Shown: positions 36,315 through 46,584 of the stretch, piece by piece
How the letters are laid out: each line of letters opens with the position of its first letter
How positions within the stretch are numbered: position 1 is the stretch's first letter
Assembly: GCF_000722635.1 (NCBI RefSeq)
Contig: NZ_JOKH01000001.1
Coordinates: 1-64,000 of the forward strand
Reading direction: 5' to 3'
DNA: 64,000 nucleotides
Origin: Endozoicomonas numazuensis
Lineage (GTDB): Bacteria; Pseudomonadota; Gammaproteobacteria; Pseudomonadales; Endozoicomonadaceae
Notes under the pieces: generated by a model
What the model saw: only the letters and a program-made list of their open reading frames with translations
The model's database searches: none
What the model was told of the DNA's origin: nothing
Program-made: the position numbers and the translations under genes

Positions 36315-37517
36315 CTATTTTTCGATGGACTTTTGCCCTGAAAACAACGGCATTAACACAGATGAAATAACCCATGACAATAACAATACAGCCGTCATGA
36401 GGGCAGCTACATTCTGGGAAGAATCATAGAAGACAGCCACCAAACCACTGCCCAACGTGTCACACATTAAATGCAGAAAAATCTGACCACTGTTCGCTAC
36501 ACCTGCCCGATCCGGATTTAAATAAACGACAGCAATTCTATTACTGGTACAGAAACAACCATTAACGATCAGCAACACTGACACAGGAATAAACCAGGCT
36601 ACCAGACTTTCAGGCCAGATATAGACACTGGCAAGAAGAACAAGACAGGAACACAACAATAATCGGTAACTGATGAGCATCAGGCTCTCTACCGGATAAT
36701 GCTCAACCAGTTTGCCCGTCGCAATACTGGCCAGAAACTGCAAGAAGCACTTGATTCCATAGAGATAGCCAAATGCCAGAGAACTCAACCCAAAATAATG
36801 CATGTACAAAAAGGCTGAAGAGGTCATATAAACAGCAAATGCACCGTTGACAACAGCCCCCTGAATCAACAACTGTCGGTTTTGAGCTTCTTTAAATAGA
36901 TCAAGGTATTGGGCTATCCATGTAGACTTTGATTTTCTTTTCTCTACCGGTAAGGTTTCTGGAAGAAAAGGCACAAACACTAAAACCAGGATCAAGCTGT
37001 AGGCAGCTTCAATATAAAACTGCATGGACCAGCCATATCGGTCATAGATATGAGCACCCACAGTCGGACCCAGAACGGTCGCACCAATATAAACAGCCGC
37101 AGACATGGCCATCATTCTCATGGCCCCGGCCCCATCCATTACATCCCTGATCATGGGATTAGCTACCGCAAAACAGGTTGCTAACCCAATCCCCTGAACA
37201 CCTTTCCCAATCAACAACATTTGCAGTGAATCCATCTGACTCAGGATCAGGCAGGCAACAATATTGATTAGCAAGCCAATAATCAGCACTGGCTTTCTAC
37301 CGTAGCGATCCGACAATGGACCAATCACAAGCAGAGAAGCCATCGCTGTCATCATGAGAAAGGTCATTGACAACTTGGCCACTGAAGGAGAAAAACCAAG
37401 ACTTTTGGCCATAGCAGGTAAAGCGGGCAAATAGAAAGTATATGCAAGAGAAGGAATCGCAATAATCAAGCTAACAACCACACAAGAAAAGCGATTATCA
37501 CCAAAGTTCCACTTCAA
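36315..37517 (-). CDS. MFS drug-efflux transporter, Bcr/CflA type
   Basis: Twelve hydrophobic segments over 400 residues. TM1 reads VVVSLIIAIPSLAYTFYLPALPAMAKSLG, the MFS motif A is GPLSDRYGRKPVLIIG (between TM2 and TM3), and motif C lies near ATVLGPTVGAHIYDRYGW. This is the DHA1 (Bcr/CflA) pattern of proton-coupled drug exporters. The first codon appears to be TTG at 37517, with GAGG seven bases upstream. Substrates are unknown. Confidence 0.85.
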   Translation of the reverse strand: MKWNFGDNRFSCVVVSLIIAIPSLAYTFYLPALPAMAKSLGFSPSVAKLSMTFLMMTAMASLLVIGPLSDRYGRKPVLIIGLLINIVACLILSQMDSLQMLLIGKGVQGIGLATCFAVANPMIRDVMDGAGAMRMMAMSAAVYIGATVLGPTVGAHIYDRYGWSMQFYIEAAYSLILVLVFVPFLPETLPVEKRKSKSTWIAQYLDLFKEAQNRQLLIQGAVVNGAFAVYMTSSAFLYMHYFGLSSLAFGYLYGIKCFLQFLASIATGKLVEHYPVESLMLISYRLLLCSCLVLLASVYIWPESLVAWFIPVSVLLIVNGCFCTSNRIAVVYLNPDRAGVANSGQIFLHLMCDTLGSGLVAVFYDSSQNVAALMTAVLLLSWVISSVLMPLFSGQKSIEK

Positions 37518-37828
37518 ACCATGACCTCAGATTACGAATAACCAGACCTTTATTGAGCAATAATGTGCTCGCCATTCAGGATAATGCTAATACTAGTTAG
37601 GTATGAAAAGTTCGCTCAACATTCAGCAGAGTATTCACACGAAAGTAAAATAAAGATTTACAGTCATATTCCAATAAAGACTGGTCTACTCTAGAAGGTT
37701 CATAAATATAAATTTCATAGCTGTTCAACGGTTCACAAGACACCTGATAGCAAAGCCGAAGGAAACCTTCTTCAGGCAGAGCATCAATAAATAATGACTG
37801 AACTTACAGCGGTACATTGACTGAATTA
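37518..37828. promoter_or_regulatory. Upstream region of the giant kinase/OTU gene
   Basis: No gene is supported in this AT-rich 311-bp gap between divergent genes. It must hold the promoters of both. I see no clear ribosome-binding site immediately before any of the candidate starts (TTG 37817, ATG 37829, ATG 37841). Confidence 0.4.
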
Positions 37829-40800
37829 ATGTCGGTATCTATGACTCTATTAGTAAAGGTCGCTTATTCTGTGCCCTTCCTTTTCCTGTTCCTGTACTGT
37901 AAAAACTGGAACAAATACTCCAGTTTCATTGTTATCGCTCTACTCACGTTGCCCCTATCCTCTCATGCCTCTGACAGCCTTCTGGAAAATGTCGAAAAGG
38001 TTAAAAAATATGAAGACTATTTCAGAATGCTGGGAGAGATTGCCCGAAACATCAAAGAGTACTCTTCCAGCAACAACCGATACTGGCGAGTTCATATACT
38101 GCGCTCCCAAAAAGATCAAAACGAATATATGCTGATTGATCCTGAGCTGAGCTCAACTCCTGCCGAAACCCCTCTGGGAGCATCGCCCGTACCCTCAAAC
38201 ATACCGGAGATTTCACCCTTCTCAGGCGGCACTCCATTGGTAACCAGCAATCGCTTTTTTCCTTCCTGGCGCATTGATAGCGAAGCCCATTCATTGGTCA
38301 GTGGTCCCGCCTTTCAAAGAGTGGGGCCCTCCACGTTCAAACAACTGGCAACGGGTGGCAACCCCTTTACCTTCTCTGCGAACGAAGAGACTTTACTCAG
38401 TGTAAGAATGAGAATACAAAATCATACAAACGCAGAGTCCAAGCCTAAACAAAGAACCTTTATTCTTGTACCTAATCCTGCTTTACAAGCACTCAACTCT
38501 CGGAAAAAGCCCAACAAGACCTTTTTTTGCCATTATATCAACAGTAAAGGTTCAACCTGTGAGGTCTGTGTAGAGTTTGAGACTCTGGAAGACAAAAAAA
38601 GCATTCATGATCTCAGAACAGCCAGCCACTTTTATGACCATGGAAATGCATTCAACAACCCTATTGAACAAGAACTGTCAGGTGCTGACTTTGCTTCCTC
38701 GCTGACAGATGATGACTATCTGAGGTTTCTCGAAGTCTTTGAACGAAATGTCCAGGGTGAATTCCTGAATGTTCAGGATGGTATGAGCATAGACGTTACA
38801 GAAGAATACAAAACCATTGGTCATGCCCATGCAAGGGTCATCGGTAGAGGTCAGTTCTCTGTGGTGTTTGCTCTGGACAATGTTTTGCCCGGACTCGCTC
38901 TTAGACGATTTCCTGGCTACATGGACAGAAAAGATGCAGACAATTTTCTACTCACCCACGAAGCAGCGCTCACCCTCTACAAGGAGCTGGGTGTTAACCT
39001 CGAAACGACCAGGCTATTGAGAGTAAAGGCGAAGGAAGGGTACACCATCTATATGATCCAGCGTCATCTGAGAAAAGATGAACTGGCTGAAACATTTATC
39101 GAAGGCCTTCTTGATTATGGCCCTGCAGACATTGCCATGGAGATAAAGTCTCAGGGTAGCAGGGGCGAAGTCCATAAAATGGGATACGCTGAAGCAGTGA
39201 GCCGGATACTCCATGCGGTCATCGCCGCTATCTATAACAATCTGGAAAAACTGGGCAACGAAGATTGTGCTCACCGAATCTGCTGTGACGCCAAACCCGA
39301 TAATTTTGGTGTCGGCTTTTCATACCGCAAAGAATGGAAAAGAAACGACCTGTATCTCCGGGACGTTATCACCCAGGCTGACCTGACGGACTTTCACCCC
39401 TGCTCCCTGGTCCTGTTCGATCAACTGTTGTTCGATGGCGGACCGGAAGCGGCCATGTTAACGCACATTCTGGGCTACAACCCTTACCAGGTCTATCAGG
39501 AGAAAATTAAAAACTGGGCCGACGCCAAAAAACTGGTTGTAAAATCTCTGGCCAACATTGCCTATCACGCTGGCGACATGGCCCATGAGATCATGCCAGA
39601 ACTGGTGGATAGAACGCGTATAATGCTTTTGGATAAATGGCAGACCAACCCAGAACTCAACCGACGCTATATGGAGTATCTGCATCAGGCCCCCATGCAA
39701 AGGGTTGACACGAACAAACTGCCACTGGAGCGCCTGTTCTTTGACCCCGATGAAATTACGGCTGAAAGTGTGATCCAGTATCGAAATAACAGTTCCAGAA
39801 ACAATCTCAAGTTAAAGCTGCATCACTATCTTTTAAAACTGGCCAGAGAAATGCGGCCTGATCAGTTTCATCACCAGCTCTACCTGCCGGTTGATTACCA
39901 GCAAGACTGGTGGCTGCGAGTGGTTGATAAAAAATACCGCGTAGAATTCACTGAGGCACTTGAAAATCGATTTTCTGAGATGGAAAACAACCAACTTCCT
40001 GATACAGAACCCAATATGACTGCCAGCAACACTCTGAAAGCTCTGGTTGATTCAGTGGCAACCAATCCATCACTGGTGGACGAAGCCAAACTCAACAGAC
40101 TACTCAACTGGCATGTGGCTGCAGGAAAAATACCCGACCATGCCCCAGAATCATGGAAAAAGCATGAAAGAGAGTTAAAAAAAATCGAGAGGGACCACCT
40201 CATTCGAAGAGTCAATCGCTTTTACGCCAGCCAACTAAAGAGCCTGCATATGAATCCCTGGCCGGACATATCTTTTGAGGAGTTACTTGAGACTCACCCA
40301 GCCGGTGCCATTGATATTTTTAAGGACAGCCTGGAAGCTTTCAAAAATGGATTTAGCAAGCTGCAACAGCTTTTCTGGTTTCACTTGGTAAACCAGCACC
40401 GCCCTGACCTGCCTGAAGAAGAGCAGAAACAATTCGATGACATCAAAAAGGATAAATGGATTCAGTGGGTCAACAATAAGTATTCAGAAAAAATCAGCAC
40501 TACTTTAGTCAAAGCTTTTGGACAGAAATCTTTCGAAGATAAGGTGCCACTCCTGACCAATGATTCCCTGCTGGAAATACTGACCCGGGAAATTTTATCC
40601 GATCAGAGTATCACTTTGTTTGAGGGCGAAGTCATCAATATGGATGAGCCAGACTCAGTGGAAATGGAGACCGATGTACCTGCTCACCACCCTCCGCATA
40701 CAAGAAGAAAAAGAAGCAGCACGTTTACCAGTCAGCAGTCAACGCACATAGAGCTTACCCGACCAACCCCGGATAGCAAACTACTGCCAACCGGCTACTC

Positions 40801-43123
40801 CTCCGGGACACTGACCCGAAAAAGCCTGACCGAACTGATGAAAAAATGGGGTGTCAACCCCATGGATATTCTCCGGGCAGAAGCCACAACCTTTCCTGAA
40901 GCCTACAGCAAACTCAAATCCCAGAACTGGGCGAGAGCTTTGGACAGCCTTAACCTTTTACTGCCTTTCACTGCTGTCTACCCGCTGCCAGAAACCGTCA
41001 GGTTGCGCTTACCACCCCGGACTTATGAACGCCAGTACCTGGCCAGAGAGCTCAACCTGATCCCCAGTCATGATAAAGTACAGTTTCCCAGCTATACCAA
41101 CAGGGACACAGTGTTACAGGCTATCAAAGAGGTCATGGAACACCGAAACACCAACCGGGAATCCAAACCTCTGGTGATCATTGACCTGTCCTCCTCTGTC
41201 GATGAAATGATTTCAGGTGCTGCTTATCACACCACTCCTCCTCCCTCACCACCCAGAATAATTGTGATTAAATCCGTCTTGCATCGTAACGGGATCGGAG
41301 AAAAAAGCCAGGTAACACAACAATCCGTTCCTGTTCAAGAATTGAACCAATGGATTAGTGAACACAGGAACTACGACTACCTGCTCAGAATTTTAAGAGT
41401 CCACAATGAGGACCAATGGTTCACCCTTAAACTGCCTGAACCTATCAGAACAAAGAAAGAAAAAAGAAGCACCCCTCCAGAAAAGGATGAATCCTCAAGC
41501 TCCCAGAATGCTCTCTTATCACCCCCCGCAAAACGGATCAAACTGGAAAACCTGCCTCTTAATTCTCTTGAACAGCAGGAGCTGGAACAACAGGGAGTCA
41601 CTGAATTGTCAATGGAGGAGTTGACGCAGCTCAGAGCCAATCAAGCTGAGGCACAGGCGAACCTGCAAAAGATCGAACAGCAGGCTGTCAGAACCCTGAG
41701 ACAACATTGGTGTCAAATTGTGCCAGTAGCAAGTGACCATTTCTGCCTGTATAACAGCCTGGTGCATCTGCTGAACATGAGACCTGAAAGTGCAGGGAAA
41801 ATCATCGAACATATCATTGTTCTGTTAAAGAAGCTGATACAGAATATGCCTTATGCCACTCACGGCCTTCACGATTACGTGGTGGGAGGTTTATTCAGAA
41901 ACATTATTTTTCTGGCTTTGAAGAACAGTGCCATTAGAAATCATTTGCTTTCCCAGCTCAGAAACATGCTTTCGAATACAACGCCTCAACTGAGAATGTT
42001 ACTCAAAAAATTCCTGAACGACCTCCAACTCCCACCCCATCTTCTGGGGCAGCTTAACCTGGACTATTACAACATCCTTGAGAGCATCGATCATATGGGC
42101 ACAGATGAACTCTGGGATATTTTTAATCAGATGATCATCAATGCTGAAAATAATACGACTCTGAACCTGTTGCTGGCCAACCTGATAAACCAGCTGGGTG
42201 GAGTTGCAGGACAAGCTCAACACACTCAACTCATCAATGATCTGATCATAAACCTGGAGCATCAATGGCACCACGATAATCACCCACTCACTCCTCACAT
42301 GCTGTTTCTGGGTCTGGGTGCCCAGGCTCTTAATAACCTCATGAATAATCCGACACAGGCTGGTTTTCAGATGCTGCAAGATTTAATGCCTCTGCAACCA
42401 GGACATCATATGTGGGGAGATAACAATGTCATTGAACAACTGTTGATGCCTTTACTTCAGGCTGCCAATACACCTCTGAACGTTATGATTGTAGCCCCTG
42501 CCATTCACAACCCTCAAAACCCACTGGGTGCCATGTTTATACCAGCAATGGCGGGTAACCCTGCACTGGGCGTTATGCCACAACCCACCGATGATTTTCA
42601 ACAGATCATGGGATGGCTGAATGACCCGGATACATTAACGCTGTTTCATGGCAACCTGCAAACACCCTTGCTCCCTCAGAATATGATGAATGCAGGAACA
42701 CACTGGGAGCCTGTAGTAGCACCAACACAACAACCAACGGCTTTAGCTCCGCCAGCAAACTTAGCCCCTCCAGCCCCTTTTCCTCAACTTGTTTTCCCTA
42801 CAACAGAAACAACGGGCCAAACCACTGAACAACAGCCAAAAGTACCAGGCAGTGTCATGAACGGTGACGAGATGGACATAGCTGTAGAACACCTGCCACC
42901 TGACTTCGTAAATTTACTGGCGACTCTGCCTCCCATCAACAACGAAGGACTGCAAAAACTTTTAAAACAGGAGCCTGACCCCGTTGAAGCCAGTCTTGAG
43001 GCTTTCAGTCAGTGTATTCAAAACACTTTAGGGATACCCTGCACCCAGCTTGAGGCGGAGTACTGGCTTCAATGGCTGATAATCACTCTCACTCTGGTCC
43101 TCAGTAACTACTCAAGCAGTTGA
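37829..43123 (+). CDS. Giant exported protein with kinase-like and OTU-type protease domains, probable host-directed effector
   Basis: About 1764 residues (numbered from ATG 37829). The N-terminus has two hydrophobic stretches; the second ends in LPLSSHA-SDS, a good signal-peptidase site. A protein-kinase-like domain spans about 330-620: glycine loop GRGQFSVV (339-346), beta-3 ALRRF with Arg in place of the usual Lys, catalytic loop CDAKPDN (Asp487, Lys489, Asn492) and DFH in place of DFG (521-523). Basic patch RRKR lies at 959-962 and PPAKRIKLE at 1232-1240. An OTU-like cysteine-protease core spans about 1290-1635: ASDHFCLYNSL (Asp1303, Cys1306), MWGDNNVIEQLL (1528 on) and GTHWEP (His1625). 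The last 20 residues are hydrophobic. Domain calls are by motif only; activity is unproven. Confidence 0.7.
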   Translation: MSVSMTLLVKVAYSVPFLFLFLYCKNWNKYSSFIVIALLTLPLSSHASDSLLENVEKVKKYEDYFRMLGEIARNIKEYSSSNNRYWRVHILRSQKDQNEYMLIDPELSSTPAETPLGASPVPSNIPEISPFSGGTPLVTSNRFFPSWRIDSEAHSLVSGPAFQRVGPSTFKQLATGGNPFTFSANEETLLSVRMRIQNHTNAESKPKQRTFILVPNPALQALNSRKKPNKTFFCHYINSKGSTCEVCVEFETLEDKKSIHDLRTASHFYDHGNAFNNPIEQELSGADFASSLTDDDYLRFLEVFERNVQGEFLNVQDGMSIDVTEEYKTIGHAHARVIGRGQFSVVFALDNVLPGLALRRFPGYMDRKDADNFLLTHEAALTLYKELGVNLETTRLLRVKAKEGYTIYMIQRHLRKDELAETFIEGLLDYGPADIAMEIKSQGSRGEVHKMGYAEAVSRILHAVIAAIYNNLEKLGNEDCAHRICCDAKPDNFGVGFSYRKEWKRNDLYLRDVITQADLTDFHPCSLVLFDQLLFDGGPEAAMLTHILGYNPYQVYQEKIKNWADAKKLVVKSLANIAYHAGDMAHEIMPELVDRTRIMLLDKWQTNPELNRRYMEYLHQAPMQRVDTNKLPLERLFFDPDEITAESVIQYRNNSSRNNLKLKLHHYLLKLAREMRPDQFHHQLYLPVDYQQDWWLRVVDKKYRVEFTEALENRFSEMENNQLPDTEPNMTASNTLKALVDSVATNPSLVDEAKLNRLLNWHVAAGKIPDHAPESWKKHERELKKIERDHLIRRVNRFYASQLKSLHMNPWPDISFEELLETHPAGAIDIFKDSLEAFKNGFSKLQQLFWFHLVNQHRPDLPEEEQKQFDDIKKDKWIQWVNNKYSEKISTTLVKAFGQKSFEDKVPLLTNDSLLEILTREILSDQSITLFEGEVINMDEPDSVEMETDVPAHHPPHTRRKRSSTFTSQQSTHIELTRPTPDSKLLPTGYSSGTLTRKSLTELMKKWGVNPMDILRAEATTFPEAYSKLKSQNWARALDSLNLLLPFTAVYPLPETVRLRLPPRTYERQYLARELNLIPSHDKVQFPSYTNRDTVLQAIKEVMEHRNTNRESKPLVIIDLSSSVDEMISGAAYHTTPPPSPPRIIVIKSVLHRNGIGEKSQVTQQSVPVQELNQWISEHRNYDYLLRILRVHNEDQWFTLKLPEPIRTKKEKRSTPPEKDESSSSQNALLSPPAKRIKLENLPLNSLEQQELEQQGVTELSMEELTQLRANQAEAQANLQKIEQQAVRTLRQHWCQIVPVASDHFCLYNSLVHLLNMRPESAGKIIEHIIVLLKKLIQNMPYATHGLHDYVVGGLFRNIIFLALKNSAIRNHLLSQLRNMLSNTTPQLRMLLKKFLNDLQLPPHLLGQLNLDYYNILESIDHMGTDELWDIFNQMIINAENNTTLNLLLANLINQLGGVAGQAQHTQLINDLIINLEHQWHHDNHPLTPHMLFLGLGAQALNNLMNNPTQAGFQMLQDLMPLQPGHHMWGDNNVIEQLLMPLLQAANTPLNVMIVAPAIHNPQNPLGAMFIPAMAGNPALGVMPQPTDDFQQIMGWLNDPDTLTLFHGNLQTPLLPQNMMNAGTHWEPVVAPTQQPTALAPPANLAPPAPFPQLVFPTTETTGQTTEQQPKVPGSVMNGDEMDIAVEHLPPDFVNLLATLPPINNEGLQKLLKQEPDPVEASLEAFSQCIQNTLGIPCTQLEAEYWLQWLIITLTLVLSNYSSS

Positions 43124-43198
43124 TGCGAATAAATATTTCGACTGGCAAAGCGTTAGCAACTTTACCACCCTTGGCTATTCTGTACAGGTTGTTAGGAT

Positions 43199-46100
43199 TT
43201 GTGCTTGGGGCAGGGCGTGGTCAAACCCTCTATTCGAAAAAAAATTATTCTATTCACGGTCGTGCCCGTCACACTCTTCTATAACCTGTTGAGTGCCTTG
43301 CATATATATACCTCTTTCAAGGAATCCTCTCATGAAATAGAGATCCAGATGCGCAATAACGTCGTGCATTTTGCCCACACACTGGATGCCTACACTAAGG
43401 AGATTATGTCTCAGGCTTCGGCTCAGACCTGGCTGTTACAGACAGAAACCTACCCGACGTACCCACTGCTCCACAGCATTCTGGCTTCCAGCCCTTTCCT
43501 GACCAGAGTCTGCTGGATAGACACCAAAAACACCGTTGCCTCAGCCTGCATTAATAAACGGAAAAACAAGGCAGAACCCATACAGTTGCCAGAACTGCCA
43601 CCCACTGAACTGGGCAAAAACTGGTCACAGCTGCTCGGACCCAATGAGTATTGGAGCACACTCTACCGGGACTCAAAAACCGGAAAAAGGCTGGTCAGTT
43701 TTATCGTTCCCTGCCGTCACCCGGGTGATGGGCGTATGCTCAAGCTGGATGTTGATATCAACCGGATGGTTCACGATGTCATCAACCCAAAGCTGTTTGA
43801 AGGACGAAATATCGGAATCAACCTCTGGAAGTTCAATATGGTGGATCGCAGCGGTGATTACCTGTACAGCGACAGTGTACAAGCTAATCGCTTTGGCCAT
43901 AAAAACCTGCGACAGACCGGTGAGGTCTATGGCATTGAAGGCTTTGGCGATCACATCGAGCAGTGGATTGATTCTGGCCGTGCTGAAACCTTCAGGGCCT
44001 GGATACCCAACCCCCAGTACCAGAAAGAATACTGGTTCTTTGGTGCCCCAGTCTCTTCTTCCCAGTGGTGGCTCTATACCTCGGTCAGCCGGCAGCATGC
44101 TCTTCAGGGTGTTCTCGACATTGCCCTGGTGGACATCGCCATTATGCTGATCTCCCTGCTGTTGATTCTGGGTGGTATCTTGTACGTCTCTAAAAAGATA
44201 ACCCACCCGCTCATCACCCTGAAATCCTGCATGGATACCTTTATCGAGCATCATAAGCTCGTTGAGTTACCCGACACCGGCTCCAGAGACGAAGCCGGTT
44301 CACTGGCCCGCTCATTCGTCAAGCTGACCCAGTGGCTTGATGCCAGAGACAAGGCCCTGCACCAGGCCCGAGCCAATAATATGGGACACATCGTGCAGGG
44401 GTTAAAAGGGCGCTACTTTTATTTCCAGCTCAATACAGACGGCGAGATTGTTCATATCAGTCGATCGGTGGAATCGGTTTTGGGATACCGAAGCGAAGAG
44501 TTCAAAGGTCCGCTGGAAAACTTTTTAAGTAATGATCCGGGCAATCACAGCTACAAGACCAATTTTGAAAAAGTGCTCCGGGGAGAGCCGGTCGAAGCTT
44601 TTGAGCTGGATATCCAGAATAAACATGGTCACTCTCGAAGGATTGAACTGTTCTGGAATGCCATGACCTCTGGTCAACAAAGAGTCATTGAGGGTCTGGC
44701 CAACGATGTGACAGAGCGGGTCAGCGACACCCTTAAATTCAAGGCTCTGCTGGATTCTGCTCCGGACGCCATGATTATCCTGAATCCGGATGGAATCATA
44801 GTCATGGTCAATTCCAGAGCGGTAGAGTTGCTGGGCTTTCCCAGGGAAGACCTGATTAACATGCCCCTTTCTCTGCTGGTTCCGCCTCAGTTCCGCGAGA
44901 AACATCCTTTGCTCTGCCCTTTACTCGACAGGGCCTGGAAACAAACACGACTGTTTCGTCAGGAAACTAAAGCCGTTGACCGACAAGGACGGATCTTTCC
45001 TGCAGAACTGACCAGTAACCCACTCATTACTCGTGACGGTGTGCTGATATCCGTAGTGATCCGGGATATTACGGAAAGCAAACAGATTGAGCAGGCTCTG
45101 CTGACTGCGCATGATGAGGCGATTACCGCAAGCCGCTCAAAAAGTCTGTTCCTGTCCTGCATGAGTCATGAACTGCGTACGCCATTGAACGGCGTCATTG
45201 GTTACGCCCAGGTCCTACAGAGATCTGGAGGCCTTAACCCCGGTCAGCACCAGAAACTGGCCATTCTTGAACGGTGCGGGCAACACCTGCTGACCTTGAT
45301 TAACGACATTCTTGACCTCACCAAGATTGAAACTCAGGGTGTGGACTTGCACCCGGTCTCTGTTGACCTTCGACAGTTACTACTGGAAACAAGGGAGCTC
45401 TTTGTTCCCAAGGCAGAACACAAAGATTTGCAGTTAATACTCAATATTGATGAACAGGTCCCGGACTGGGTGGAAGTAGATGAAGTCAAACTCAGGCAGA
45501 TTCTGACCAACCTTCTGGGTAATGCCATCAAATACACAGAAGAAGGCTCCGTTGAAATCGAGATTTACACTGGCAGTGATCGACTTTTTTTCTCAGTAAA
45601 AGATACCGGTGTCGGTATTGATCCGAAAGACTTTGAAATCATCTTCGACCCCTTCAGGCAGCTGGACGAAGGTCTTAAATCAGGAGGAACCGGACTGGGT
45701 CTGGCCATCAGCCGTCACCTGGTAAAAGCCATGGGAGATGACCTGACCGTCACCAGTAATGTAGGTCAAGGCAGCTGTTTCCAGTTTTCAATCCCATTAA
45801 AAGAAGCTCCGGCCCTGGACACCGATAATGTCTTTTCATCCGATCAGGTGGAACTCATCCTCCCTGACAATCATACCTATACCGCTTTAATTGTTGATGA
45901 TCTGGAAATAAACCGTGATCTTCTTAAAGTCATTATGGAAGAAGCCGGTTTCAGAACGCTGGAAGCCTGTGATGGACTGGAAGCTCTGGCCTGTCTGGAA
46001 GCCCGGAAACCGGAACTGGTCATGATGGATATAAGAATGCCCAGAATGGACGGTATAGAAGCACTCAAGCACATCCGCTTGAATCCTGAATTGAGAAACC

Positions 46101-46513
46101 TGAAAGTCATTGCCGTCACCGCCAGCGCAGGCTCTGATATCAAAACCCGTCTCAAGCAGAAAGGATTTGACGGCGTGCTTGCCAAACCTTTCAGGGTGAA
46201 CCATCTTCTTCAGGTCGTGGCCAGTCTCTTAAATCTCGATCTCAAAGAGTCACAACTCCCCCTTGATATGACTGAAGCCTCAGAACTCCCGCAACTGGAT
46301 GAAACACATAAAAAGGCACTTCTCAGAAAAGTCTCTCAAGTACTTGAATTTGGTGATATACAAGAACTGAGTTCCATCACCGAAGAGTTCAGGGAAGCTG
46401 AAATGCAAGCGTATTGTCAGTATCTTACTCAGATAGCTGAGGCCTGCGATATGGACCAGTTGGAAAAGTTTTATGAACAACTGAAAAGGCAGCCTGATAA
46501 GAGCTCAGCATAA
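43199..46513 (+). CDS. Hybrid sensor histidine kinase with periplasmic sensor, HAMP, PAS and receiver domains
   Basis: The order is TM1 (about 13-33), a periplasmic dCache-like sensor (about 35-305), TM2 (about 310-330), HAMP, and two PAS domains (about 395-510 and 515-635). HisKA follows with MSHELRTPLNG (His657), then a HATPase (NLLGNAIKYTEEG, DTGVGI, GTGLGLAI) and a REC domain with phosphoacceptor Asp944 in MMDIRMPRMDG. A short C-terminal helical region follows. No Hpt or output regulator is adjacent. It lies 75 bp after the giant exported protein on the same strand. The first codon is TTG at 43199; GTG at 43217, preceded by GGGGCAGGG, may be the real start. Confidence 0.9.
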   Translation: MCLGQGVVKPSIRKKIILFTVVPVTLFYNLLSALHIYTSFKESSHEIEIQMRNNVVHFAHTLDAYTKEIMSQASAQTWLLQTETYPTYPLLHSILASSPFLTRVCWIDTKNTVASACINKRKNKAEPIQLPELPPTELGKNWSQLLGPNEYWSTLYRDSKTGKRLVSFIVPCRHPGDGRMLKLDVDINRMVHDVINPKLFEGRNIGINLWKFNMVDRSGDYLYSDSVQANRFGHKNLRQTGEVYGIEGFGDHIEQWIDSGRAETFRAWIPNPQYQKEYWFFGAPVSSSQWWLYTSVSRQHALQGVLDIALVDIAIMLISLLLILGGILYVSKKITHPLITLKSCMDTFIEHHKLVELPDTGSRDEAGSLARSFVKLTQWLDARDKALHQARANNMGHIVQGLKGRYFYFQLNTDGEIVHISRSVESVLGYRSEEFKGPLENFLSNDPGNHSYKTNFEKVLRGEPVEAFELDIQNKHGHSRRIELFWNAMTSGQQRVIEGLANDVTERVSDTLKFKALLDSAPDAMIILNPDGIIVMVNSRAVELLGFPREDLINMPLSLLVPPQFREKHPLLCPLLDRAWKQTRLFRQETKAVDRQGRIFPAELTSNPLITRDGVLISVVIRDITESKQIEQALLTAHDEAITASRSKSLFLSCMSHELRTPLNGVIGYAQVLQRSGGLNPGQHQKLAILERCGQHLLTLINDILDLTKIETQGVDLHPVSVDLRQLLLETRELFVPKAEHKDLQLILNIDEQVPDWVEVDEVKLRQILTNLLGNAIKYTEEGSVEIEIYTGSDRLFFSVKDTGVGIDPKDFEIIFDPFRQLDEGLKSGGTGLGLAISRHLVKAMGDDLTVTSNVGQGSCFQFSIPLKEAPALDTDNVFSSDQVELILPDNHTYTALIVDDLEINRDLLKVIMEEAGFRTLEACDGLEALACLEARKPELVMMDIRMPRMDGIEALKHIRLNPELRNLKVIAVTASAGSDIKTRLKQKGFDGVLAKPFRVNHLLQVVASLLNLDLKESQLPLDMTEASELPQLDETHKKALLRKVSQVLEFGDIQELSSITEEFREAEMQAYCQYLTQIAEACDMDQLEKFYEQLKRQPDKSSA

Positions 46514-46584
46514 AGACGTTAAGCGCTACAACAGAGCCTCTGATTAACCTATACTGCGCTATTATTTCGCCTATCGAGTCATCA

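Noticed and set aside
44081-44090. tcggtcagcc as another MITE end
   Set aside because: It lies inside the sensor kinase gene with no matching opposite end; chance similarity.
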